A stretch of 64,000 bases of DNA from assembly GCA_036937835.1 (NCBI GenBank), contig CM072876.1:19528001-19592000 (forward strand), in the 5' to 3' direction. This stretch comes from Pampus argenteus (taxonomy: Eukaryota; Chordata; Actinopteri; Scombriformes; Stromateidae). Below the pieces are notes generated by a model that made no database searches, was not told where the DNA came from, and was given only the letters and a program-made list of their open reading frames with translations. This document shows, piece by piece, positions 1-11,095 of the stretch. The translations under genes and the position numbers were made by a program. Each line of letters begins with the position of its first letter. Position 1 is the first letter of the stretch.

Positions 1-315
1 AATCTTGCTCCTTGTTTAAGAAAAACTGTAGTTGTCCGTTTTGGCCTGAGAGAAAGCTATTTTTACAAATGTTACAGTAAAAGCTGCAGGAAGCTCTCAG
101 AAGTGAGTTTTATGGTCCAATCATTAGAAATCAGTTACTTTTGATGGCAAACATGGTTTTGATTGAAAATATTGCTCCTTGTTTAAGAAAAACTGTAGTT
201 GTCAGTTTTGGCCTTCTCTCGCAGAGAGAAAGGTATTTTTACAAATGTTACAGTAAAAGCTGCAGGAAGCTCTCAGAAGTGAGTTTTATGGTCCTAATCA
301 TTAGAAATCAGTTAC

Positions 316-493
316 TTGTTAATGGCAAACATGGTTTCGATTGAAAATATTGCTCCTTGTTTAAGAAAAACTGTAGTTGTCAGTTTTGGCCTTCTCTCGC
401 AGAGAGAAAGCTATTTTTGCAAATGTTACAGTAAAAGCTGCAGGAAGCTCTCAGAAGTGAGCTTTTTGGTCCTAATCATTAGAAATCAGTTAC
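316..493. repeat. Representative 178-bp family A monomer with both dyads
   Basis: This unit shows the standard family A structure. A hairpin-capable dyad at 392-408 has arms TTCTCTC and GAGAGAA around GCA; many other monomers have an 8-bp arm version, TTCTCTCG-C-CGAGAGAA. A second dyad at 472-482, CTAAT-C-ATTAG, is a perfect inverted repeat around one base. The length is not a multiple of three, so a frame open in one monomer is shifted in the next. Confidence 0.9.
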
Positions 494-662
494 TTGTTGA
501 TGGCAAACATGGTTTTGATTGAAAATCTTGCTCCCTGTTTAAGAAAAACTGTAGTTGTCAGTTTTGGCCTGAGAGAAAGCTATTTTTACAAATGTTACAG
601 TAAAAGCTGCAGGAAGCTCTCAGAAGTGAGTTTTGTGCTCCTAATCATTAGAAATCAGTTAC
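494..662. repeat. 169-bp monomer class lacking the left hairpin arm
   Basis: Compared with the preceding unit this monomer reads TTTTGGCCTGAGAGAAAGC where the long form has an extra 9 bases that include the TTCTCTC arm. Only the right arm GAGAGAA remains. The same 9-bp loss recurs in dozens of monomers (for example 2958-3126, 10029-10197, 28339, 39281 and 49068), so it defines a subfamily and not a local mutation. Confidence 0.88.
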
Positions 663-2775
663 TTGTTGATGACAAACATGGTTTTGATTGAAAATATTGC
701 TCCTTGTTTAAGAAAAACTGTAGTTGTCAGTTTTGGCCTTCTCTCGCAGAGAGAAAGCTATTTTTACAAATGTTACAGTAAAAGCTGCAGGAAGCTCTCA
801 GAAGTGAGTTTTTTGGTCCTAATCATTAGAAATCAGTTACTTTTTGATGGCAAACATGGTTTTGATTGAAAATCTTGCTCCTTGTTTAAGAAAATCTGTA
901 GTTGTCAGTTTTGGCCTGAGAGAAAGCTATTTTTACAAATGTTACAGTAAAAGCTGCAGGAAGCTCTCAGAAGTGAGTTTTATGGTCCAATCATTAGAAA
1001 TCAGTTACTTGTTGATGGCAAACATGGTTTTGATTGAAAATATTGCTCCTTGTTTAAGAAAAACTGTAGTTGTCAATTTTGGCCTTCTCTCGCCGAGAGA
1101 AAGCTATTTTTTTTACAAATGTTTCAGTAAAAGCTGCAGGAAGCTCTCAGAAGTGAGTTTTTGGGTGCTAATCATTAGAAACCAGTTACTTGTTGATGGC
1201 AAACATGGTTTTGATTGAAAGTATTGCTCTTTGCTTAAGAAAAACTGTAGTTGTCAATTTTGGCCTTCTCTTGCTGAGAGAAAGCTGTTTTTACAAATGT
1301 TACAGTAAAAGCTGCAGGAAGCTCTCAGAAGTGAGTTTTTGGGTGCTAATCATTACAAATCAGTTACTTGTTGATGGAAAACATGGTTTTGATTAAAAAT
1401 ATTGCTCTTTGTTTATCAAAAACTGTAGTTGTCAGTTTTGGCCTTCTCTCGCAGAGAGAAAGCTATTTTTTAAAAATGTTACAGTAAAATCTGCAGGAAG
1501 CTCTCAGAAGTGAGTTTTTTGGTCCTAATCATTAGAAATCAGTAACTTGTTGATGGCAAACATGGTTTTGATTAAAAATATTGCTCCTTGTTTTTAGAAA
1601 AACTGTAGTTGTCAGTTTCGGCCTGACAGAAAGCTATTTTTACAAATGTTACAGTAAAAGCTGCAAGAAGCTCTCAGAAGTGAGGTTTTTGGTCCTAATC
1701 ATTAGAAATCAGTTACTTGTTGATGGCAAACATGGTTTTGATTGAAAATATTGCTCCTTGTTTAAGAAAAACTGTAGTTGTCAATTTTGGCCTTCTCTTG
1801 CTGAGAGAAAGCTGTTTTTACAAATGTTACAGTAAAAGCTGCAGGAAGCTCTCAGAAGTGAGTTTTTGGGTGCTAATCATTAGAAATCAGATACTTGTTG
1901 ATGGCAAACATGGTTTTGATTGAAAATATTGCTCTTTGTTTAAGAAAAACTGTAGTTTTTAATTTTTACCTTCCCTTGCTGAGAGAAAGCTGTTTTTACA
2001 AATGTTACAGTAAAAGCTGCAGGAAGCTCTCAGAAGTGAGTTTTTTGACCTAATCATTAGAAATCAGTTACTTGTTGATGGCAAACATGGTTTTGATTGA
2101 AAATATTGCTCCTTGTTTAAGAAAAACTATAGTTGTCAGTTTTGTCCTTCTCTCGCCGAGAGAAAGCTGTTTTTACAAATGTTGCAGTAAAAGCTGCAGA
2201 AAGCTCTCAAAAGTGAGTTTTTTTGGTCCTAATCATTAGAAATCAGTTACTTGTTGATGGCAAACATGGTTTTGATTGAAAATATTGCTCCTTGTTTAAG
2301 AAAAACTGTAGTTGTCAGTTTCGGCCTGACAGAAAGCTATTTTTACAAATGTTACAGTAAAAGCAGCAGGAAGCTCTCAGAAGTAAGTTTTTTTGGTCCT
2401 AATCATTAGAAATCAGTAACGTGTTGATGGCAAACATGGTTTTGATTGAAAATATTGCTCCTTGTTTAAGAAAAACTGTAGTTGTCAATTTTGGCCTTCT
2501 CTTGCTGAGAGAAAGCTTTTTTTACAAATGTTACAGTAAAAGCTGTAGGAAGCTCTCAGAAGTGAGTTTTTGGGTGCTAATCATTAGAAATCAGTTACTT
2601 GTTGATGGCAAACATGGTTTTGATTGAAAATATTGCTCTTTGTTTAAGAAAAACTGTAGTTTGTAATTTTTACCTTCTCTTGCTGAGAGAAAGCTGTTTT
2701 TACAAATGTTACAGTAAAAGCTGCAGGAAGCTCTCAGAAGTGAGTTTTTTGACCTAATCATTAGAATTCAGTTAC

Positions 2776-2957
2776 TTGTTGATGGCAAACATGGTTTTGA
2801 TTGAAAATATTGCTCTTTGTTGAAGAAAAAATGAAGTTGTCATTTTTGGCCTTCTCTCGCTGAGAGAAAGCTATTTTTTCAACAAATGTTAAAAGTAAAA
2901 GCTGCAGAAAGCTCTCAGAAGTGAGTTTTTGGGTGCTAATCATTAGAAATCAGTTAC
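2776..2957. repeat. Marker monomer subtype (182 bp) found eight times
   Basis: This monomer has a distinctive body: TTGAAGAAAAAATGAAGTTG replaces the usual AAGAAAAACTGTAGTTG, and TTCAACAAATGTTAAAAGTA replaces TACAAATGTTACAGTA. Near-identical copies lie around 7706, 14828, 29381, 31303, 33596, 34123 and 35014. It is the only common subtype that opens a 60-codon frame on the minus strand. Its irregular spacing makes it a useful tag for following block duplications. I see no sign that the minus-strand frame is translated. Confidence 0.8.
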
Positions 2958-3505
2958 TTGTTGATGGCAAACATGGTTTTGATTAAAAATATTGCTCCTT
3001 GTTTAAGAAAAACTGTAGTTGTCAGTTTTGGCCTGAGAGAAAGCTATTTTTACAAATGTTACAGTAAAAGCTACAGGAAGCTCTCAGAAGTAAGTTTTTT
3101 GGTCCTAATCATTAGAAATCAGTTACTTGTTGATGGCAAACATGGTTTTGATTGAAAATATTGCTCCTTGTTTAAGAAAAACTATAGTTGTCAGTTCTGT
3201 CCTTCTCTCGCAGAGAGAAAGCTGTTTGTACAAATGTTGCAGTAAAAGCTGCAGGAAGCTCTCAGAAGTGAGTTTTTTTGGTCCTAATCATTAGAAATCA
3301 GTAACTTGTTGATGGCACACATGGTTTTGATTGAAAATATTGCTCCTTGTTTAAGAAAATCTGTAGTTGTCAGTTTTGGCCTGAGAGAAAGCTATTTTTT
3401 ACAAATGTTACAGTAAAAGCTGCAGGAAGCTCTCAGAAGTGAGTTTTTTGGTCCTAATCATTAGAAATCAGTTACTTGTTGATGGCAAACATGGTTTTGA
3501 TTGAA

Positions 3506-4976
3506 AATCTTGCTCCTTGTTTAAGAAAAACTGTAGTTGTCCGTTTTGGCCTGAGAGAAAGCTATTTTTTACAAATGTTACAGTAAAAGCTGCAGGAAGC
3601 TCTCAGAAGTGAGTTTTATGGTCCAATCATTAGAAATCAGTTACTTTTGATGGCAAACATGGTTTTGATTGAAAATATTGCTCCTTGTTTAAGAAAAACT
3701 GTAGTTGTCAGTTTTGGCCTTCTCTCGCAGAGAGAAAGGTATTTTTACAAATGTTACAGTAAAAGCTGCAGGAAGCTCTCAGAAGTGAGTTTTATGGTCC
3801 TAATCATTAGAAATCAGTTACTTGTTAATGGCAAACATGGTTTCGATTGAAAATATTGCTCCTTGTTTAAGAAAAACTGTAGTTGTCAGTTTTGGCCTTC
3901 TCTCGCAGAGAGAAAGCTATTTTTGCAAATGTTACAGTAAAAGCTGCAGGAAGCTCTCAGAAGTGAGCTTTTTGGTCCTAATCATTAGAAATCAGTTACT
4001 TGTTGATGGCAAACATGGTTTTGATTGAAAATCTTGCTCCCTGTTTAAGAAAAACTGTAGTTGTCAGTTTTGGCCTGAGAGAAAGCTATTTTTACAAATG
4101 TTACAGTAAAAGCTGCAGGAAGCTCTCAGAAGTGAGTTTTGTGCTCCTAATCATTAGAAATCAGTTACTTGTTGATGACAAACATGGTTTTGATTGAAAA
4201 TATTGCTCCTTGTTTAAGAAAAACTGTAGTTGTCAGTTTTGGCCTTCTCTCGCAGAGAGAAAGCTATTTTTACAAATGTTACAGTAAAAGCTGCAGGAAG
4301 CTCTCAGAAGTGAGTTTTTTGGTCCTAATCATTAGAAATCAGTTACTTTTTGATGGCAAACATGGTTTTGATTGAAAATCTTGCTCCTTGTTTAAGAAAA
4401 TCTGTAGTTGTCAGTTTTGGCCTGAGAGAAAGCTATTTTTACAAATGTTACAGTAAAAGCTGCAGGAAGCTCTCAGAAGTGAGTTTTATGGTCCAATCAT
4501 TAGAAATCAGTTACTTGTTGATGGCAAACATGGTTTTGATTGAAAATATTGCTCCTTGTTTAAGAAAAACTGTAGTTGTCAATTTTGGCCTTCTCTCGCC
4601 GAGAGAAAGCTATTTTTTTTACAAATGTTTCAGTAAAAGCTGCAGGAAGCTCTCAGAAGTGAGTTTTTGGGTGCTAATCATTAGAAACCAGTTACTTGTT
4701 GATGGCAAACATGGTTTTGATTGAAAGTATTGCTCTTTGCTTAAGAAAAACTGTAGTTGTCAATTTTGGCCTTCTCTTGCTGAGAGAAAGCTGTTTTTAC
4801 AAATGTTACAGTAAAAGCTGCAGGAAGCTCTCAGAAGTGAGTTTTTGGGTGCTAATCATTACAAATCAGTTACTTGTTGATGGAAAACATGGTTTTGATT
4901 AAAAATATTGCTCTTTGTTTATCAAAAACTGTAGTTGTCAGTTTTGGCCTTCTCTCGCAGAGAGAAAGCTATTTTT
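3506..4976. repeat. Duplicate of 1-1470 within the satellite
   Basis: Bases 1-1470 recur here at an offset of 3505-3506. The match is near-perfect: the visible difference is one extra T in a T tract near 3565, and every open frame translates identically, including an unusual frame across two monomers (844-1218 and 4350-4724). The match stops at 1470/4976, inside the T tract after AGCT. Together with the next block this indicates a duplicated region of about 3.5 kb, later expanded. Confidence 0.9.
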
Positions 4977-6360
4977 GACAAATGTTACAGTAAAAGCTGC
5001 AGGAAGCTCTCAGAAGTGAGTTTTTTTGGTCCTAATCATTAGAAATCAGTTACTTGTTGATGGCAAACATGGTTTTGATTGAAAATATTGCTGCTTGTTT
5101 AAGAAAAACTGTAGTCGTCAGTTTTGGCTTTCTCTCGCAGAGAGAAAGCTATTTTTTTTACAAATGTTTCAGTAAAAGCTGCAGGAAGCTCTCAGAAGTG
5201 AGTTTTTGGGTGCTAATCATTAGAAACCAGTTACTTGTTGATGGCAAACATGGTTTTGATTGAAAGTATTGCTCTTTGCTTAAGAAAAACTGTAGTTGTC
5301 AATTTTGGCCTTCTCTTGCTGAGAGAAAGCTGTTTTTACAAATCTTACAGTAAAAGCTGCAGGAAGCTCTCAGAAGTGAGTTTTTGGGTGCTAATCATTA
5401 CAAATAAGTTACTTGTTGATGGCAAACATGGTTTTGATTGAAAATATTGCTCTGTGTTTAAGAAAAACTGTAGTTGTCAATTTTGGCCTTCTCTCGCCGA
5501 GAGAAAGCTATTTTTTTTACAAATGTTTCAGTAAAATCTGCAGGAAGCTCTCAGAAGTGAGTTTTTGGGTGCTAATCATTAGAAATCAGTTACTTGTTGA
5601 TAGCAAACATGGTTTTGATTGAAAATATTGCTCCTTGTTTAAGAAAAACTGTAGTTGTCAGTTTCGGCGTGACAGAAAGCTATTTTTACAAATGTTACAG
5701 TAAAACCAGCAGGAAGCTCTCAGAAGTGAGTTTTTTTGGTGCTAATCATTAGAAATCAGTAACTTGTTGATGGCAAACATGGTTTTGATTGAAAATATTG
5801 CTCTTTGTTTAAGAAAAACTGTAGTTTTTAATTTTTACCTTCCCTTGCTGAGAGAAAGCTGTTTTTACAAATGTTACAGTAAAAGCTGCAGGAAGCTCTC
5901 AGAAGTGAGTTTTTTGACCTAATCATTAGAAATCAGTTACTTGTTAATGGCAAACATGGTTTTGATTGAAAATATTGCTCCTTGTTTAAGAAAAACTGTA
6001 GTTGTCAATTCTGGCCTTCTCTTGCTGAGAGAAAGCTGTTTTTACAAATGTTACAGTAAAAGCTGCAGGAAGCTCTCAGAAGTGAGTTTTTGGGTGCTAA
6101 TCATTAGAAATCAGTTACTTGTTGATGGCAAACATGGTTTTGATTGAAAATATTGCTCCTTGTTTAAGAAAAATTATAGTTGTCAGTTTTGTCCTTCTCT
6201 CGCCGAGAGAAAGCTGTTTTTACAAATGTTGCAGTAAAAGCTGCAGGAAGCTCTCAGAAGTGAGTTTTTTTGGTCCTAATCATTAGAAATCAGTAACTTG
6301 TTGATGGCAAACATGGCTTTGATTGAAAATATTGGTCCTTGTTTAAGAAAAACTGTAGTT
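4977..6360. repeat. Extra family A monomers between two duplicated blocks
   Basis: This 1.4-kb stretch separates the copy of 1-1470 from the copy of 1431-3358, which are adjacent in the upstream occurrence. It contains a monomer at 5235 that matches the one at 4696 at an offset of 539 bp (three monomers), so it probably arose by local tandem expansion after the large duplication. No other kind of sequence is present. Confidence 0.75.
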
Positions 6361-8288
6361 GTCAGTTTTGGCCTTCTCTCGCCGAGAGAAAGCTATTTTT
6401 TAAAAATGTTACAGTAAAATCTGCAGGAAGCTCTCAGAAGTGAGTTTTTTGGTCCTAATCATTAGAAATCAGTAACTTGTTGATGGCAAACATGGTTTTG
6501 ATTGAAAATATTGCTCCTTGTTTTTAGAAAAACTGTAGTTGTCAGTTTCGGCCTGACAGAAAGCTATTTTTACAAATGTTACAGTAAAAGCTGCAAGAAG
6601 CTCTCAGAAGTGAGGTTTTTGGTCCTAATCATTAGAAATCAGTTACTTGTTGATGGCAAACATGGTTTTGATTGAAAATATTGCTCCTTGTTTAAGAAAA
6701 ACTGTAGTTGTCAATTTTGGCCTTCTCTTGCTGAGAGAAAGCTGTTTTTACAAATGTTACAGTAAAAGCTGCAGGAAGCTCTCAGAAGTGAGTTTTTGGG
6801 TGCTAATCATTAGAAATCAGATACTTGTTGATGGCAAACATGGTTTTGATTGAAAATATTGCTCTTTGTTTAAGAAAAACTGTAGTTTTTAATTTTTACC
6901 TTCCCTTGCTGAGAGAAAGCTGTTTTTACAAATGTTACAGTAAAAGCTGCAGGAAGCTCTCAGAAGTGAGTTTTTTGACCTAATCATTAGAAATCAGTTA
7001 CTTGTTGATGGCAAACATGGTTTTGATTGAAAATATTGCTCCTTGTTTAAGAAAAACTATAGTTGTCAGTTTTGTCCTTCTCTCGCCGAGAGAAAGCTGT
7101 TTTTACAAATGTTGCAGTAAAAGCTGCAGAAAGCTCTCAAAAGTGAGTTTTTTTGGTCCTAATCATTAGAAATCAGTTACTTGTTGATGGCAAACATGGT
7201 TTTGATTGAAAATATTGCTCCTTGTTTAAGAAAAACTGTAGTTGTCAGTTTCGGCCTGACAGAAAGCTATTTTTACAAATGTTACAGTAAAAGCAGCAGG
7301 AAGCTCTCAGAAGTAAGTTTTTTTGGTCCTAATCATTAGAAATCAGTAACGTGTTGATGGCAAACATGGTTTTGATTGAAAATATTGCTCCTTGTTTAAG
7401 AAAAACTGTAGTTGTCAATTTTGGCCTTCTCTTGCTGAGAGAAAGCTTTTTTTACAAATGTTACAGTAAAAGCTGTAGGAAGCTCTCAGAAGTGAGTTTT
7501 TGGGTGCTAATCATTAGAAATCAGTTACTTGTTGATGGCAAACATGGTTTTGATTGAAAATATTGCTCTTTGTTTAAGAAAAACTGTAGTTTGTAATTTT
7601 TACCTTCTCTTGCTGAGAGAAAGCTGTTTTTACAAATGTTACAGTAAAAGCTGCAGGAAGCTCTCAGAAGTGAGTTTTTTGACCTAATCATTAGAATTCA
7701 GTTACTTGTTGATGGCAAACATGGTTTTGATTGAAAATATTGCTCTTTGTTGAAGAAAAAATGAAGTTGTCATTTTTGGCCTTCTCTCGCTGAGAGAAAG
7801 CTATTTTTTCAACAAATGTTAAAAGTAAAAGCTGCAGAAAGCTCTCAGAAGTGAGTTTTTGGGTGCTAATCATTAGAAATCAGTTACTTGTTGATGGCAA
7901 ACATGGTTTTGATTAAAAATATTGCTCCTTGTTTAAGAAAAACTGTAGTTGTCAGTTTTGGCCTGAGAGAAAGCTATTTTTACAAATGTTACAGTAAAAG
8001 CTACAGGAAGCTCTCAGAAGTAAGTTTTTTGGTCCTAATCATTAGAAATCAGTTACTTGTTGATGGCAAACATGGTTTTGATTGAAAATATTGCTCCTTG
8101 TTTAAGAAAAACTATAGTTGTCAGTTTTGTCCTTCTCTCGCAGAGAGAAAGCTGTTTTTACAAATGTTGCAGTAAAAGCTGCAGGAAGCTCTCAGAAGTG
8201 AGTTTTTTTGGTCCTAATCATTAGAAATCAGTAACTTGTTGATGGCACACATGGTTTTGATTGAAAATATTGCTCCTTGTTTAAGAAA
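6361..8288. repeat. Duplicate of about 1431-3358 within the satellite
   Basis: The sequence matches 1431-3358 at a constant offset of 4930. Only scattered single-base differences are visible, for example GTTCTGTCC at 3194 against GTTTTGTCC here. The block includes a marker monomer (about 7706). It ends where the upstream copy continues with a 169-type monomer and this copy continues with a long-form monomer. Confidence 0.88.
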
Positions 8289-11095
8289 AACTGTAGTTGT
8301 CAGTTTTGGCCTTCTCTCGCCGAGAGAAAGCTATTTTTTAGAAATGTTACAGTAAAATCTGCAGGAAGCTCTCAGAAGTGAGTTTTTTGGTCCTAATCAT
8401 TAGAAATCAGTAACTTGTTGATGGCAAACATGGTTTTGATTGAAAATATTGCTTTTTGTTTAAGAAAAACTGTAGTTTTTAATTTTTACCTTCTCTTGCT
8501 GAGAGAAAGCTGTTTTTACAAATGTTACAGTAAAAGCTGCAGGAAGCTCTCAGAAGTGAGTTTTTTGACCTAATCATTAGAAATCAGTTACTTGTTGATG
8601 GCAAACATGGTTTTGATTGAAAATATTGCTCCTTGTTTAAGAAAAACTGTAGTTGTCAATTCTGGCCTTCTCTTGCTGAGAGAAAGCTGTTTTTACAAAT
8701 GTTACAGTAAAATCTGCAGGAAGCTCTCAGAAGTGAGTTTTTTGGTCCTAATCATTAGAAATCAGTTAGTTGTTGATGACAAACATGGTTTTGATTGAAA
8801 ATATTGCTCCTTGTTTAAGAAAAACTAGTTGTCAATTTTGGCCTTCTCTCGCCGAGAGAAAGCTTTTTTTTTTTTACAAATGTTTCAGTAAAAGCTGCAG
8901 GAAGCTCTCAGAAGTAAGTTTTTGGGTGCTAATCATTAGAAATCAGTTACTTGTTGATGGCAAACATGGTTTTGATTGAAAATATTGCTCTTTGCTTAAG
9001 AAAAACTGTAGTTGTCAATTTTGGCCTTCTCTCGCAGAGAGAAAGCTATTTTTACAAATGTTACAGTAAAAGCTCCAGGAAGCTCTTAGAAGTGAGTTTT
9101 TTGGTCCTAATCATTAGAAACCAGTTACTTGTTGATGGCAAACATGGTTTTGATTGAAAATATTGCTCCTTGATTTAGAAAGACTGTAGTTGTCAGTTTT
9201 GGCCTTCTCTTGCCAAGAGAAAGCTATTTTTACAAATGTTACAGTAAAAGCTTCAGGAAGCTCTCAGAAGTGAGTTTTTGGGTGCTAATCATTAGAAATG
9301 AGTTACTTGTTGATGGCAAACATGGTTTTGATTGAAAATATTGCTCTTTGTTTAAGAAAAACTGTAGTTGTCAATTTTGGCCTTCTCTCGCCGAGAGAAA
9401 GCTATTTTTTTTACAAATGTTTCAGTAAAAGCTGCAGGAAGCTCTCAGAAGTGAGTTTTTGGGTGCTAATCATTAGAAACCAGTTACTTGTTGATGGCAA
9501 ACATGGTTTTGATTGAAAATATTGCTCTTTGTTTAAGAAAAACTGTAGTTGTTAATTTTGGCCTTCTCTCGCCGAGAGAAAGCAATTTTTTTTTACAAAT
9601 GTTTCAGTAAAATCTGCAGGAAGCTCTCAGAAGTGAGTTTTTGGGTGCTAATCATTAGAAATCAGTTACTTGTTGATGGCAAACATGGTTTTGATTGAAC
9701 ATATTGCTCCTTGTTTAAGAAAAACTGTAGTTGTCATTTTTGGCCTTCTGTCGCTGAGAGAAAGCTATTTTTTTTACAAATGTTACAGTAAAAGCTGCAG
9801 GAAGTTCTCAGAAGTAAGTTTTTGGGTGCTAATCATTAGAAATCAGTTACTTGTTGATGGCAAACATGGTTTTGATTGAAAATATTGCTGCTTGTTTTAG
9901 AAAAACTGTAGTTGTCAGTTTTGGCCTTCTCTCGCAGAGAGAAAGCTATTTTTACAAATGTTACAGTAAAAGCTTCAGGAAGCTCTCAGAAGTGAGTTTT
10001 TTGGTCCTAATCATTAGAAATCAGTTACTTGTTGATGGCAAAAATGGTTTTGATTGAAAATATTGCTCCTTGTTTAAGAAAAACTGTAGTTGTCAGTTTT
10101 GGCCTGAGAGAAAGCTATTTTTACAAATGTTACAGTAAAAGCTGCAGGAAGCTCTCAGAAGTGAGTTTTTTGGTCCTAATCAGTAGAAATCAGTTACTTG
10201 TTGATGGCAAACATGGTTTTGATTGAAAATATTGCTCCTTGTTTAAGAAAAACTATAGTTGTCAATTTTGGCCTTCTCTCGCCGAGAGAAAGCTATTTTT
10301 TTTACAAATGTTTCAGTAAAAGCTGCAGGAAGCTCTCAGAAGTGAGTTTTTGGGTGCTAATCATTAGAAACCAGTTACTTGTTGATGGCAAACATGGTTT
10401 TGATTGAAAGTATTGCTCTTTGCTTAAGAAAAACTGTAGTTGTCAATTTTGGCCTTCTCTTGCTGAGAGAAAGCTGTTTTTACAAATGTTACAGTAAAAG
10501 CTGCAGGAAGTTCTCAGAAGTGAGTTTTTGGGTGCTAATCATTACAAATCAGTTACTTGTTGATGGAAAACATGGTTTTGATTAAAAATATTGCTCTTTG
10601 TTTATCAAAAACTGTAGTTGTCAGTTTTGGCCTTCTCTCGCAGAGAGAAAGCTATTTTTGACAAATGTTACAGTAAAAGCTGCAGGAAGCTCTCAGAAGT
10701 GAGTTTTTGGGTGCTAATCATTACAAATAAGTTACTTGTTGATGGCAAACATGGTTTTGATTGAAAATATTGCTCTGTGTTTAAGAAAAACTGTAGTTGT
10801 CAATTTTGGCCTTCTCTCGCCGAGAGAAAGCTTTTTTTTTTTACAAATGTTTCAGTAAAAGCTGCAGGAAGCTCTCAGAAGTAAGTTTTTGGGTGCTAAT
10901 CATTAGAAATCAGTTACTTGTTGATGGCAAACATGGTTTTGATTGAAAATATTGCTCTTTGCTTAAGAAAAACTGTAGTTGTCAATTTTGGCCTTCTCTT
11001 GCTGAGAGAAAGCTGTTTTTACAAATGTTTCAGTAAAAGCTGCAGGAAGCTCTCAGAAGTGAGTTTTTTGGTCCTAATCAGTAGAAATCAGTTAC

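Noticed and set aside
316..493. SINE or tRNA-derived origin of the monomer
   Set aside because: No convincing A and B box pair of RNA polymerase III; GGTTTCGATTG at about 330 in one monomer is a chance variant of GGTTTTGATTG.
2761..2943. 60-codon minus-strand frame, repeated eight times
   Set aside because: It is present only because one monomer subtype was duplicated; no promoter or protein features are visible.
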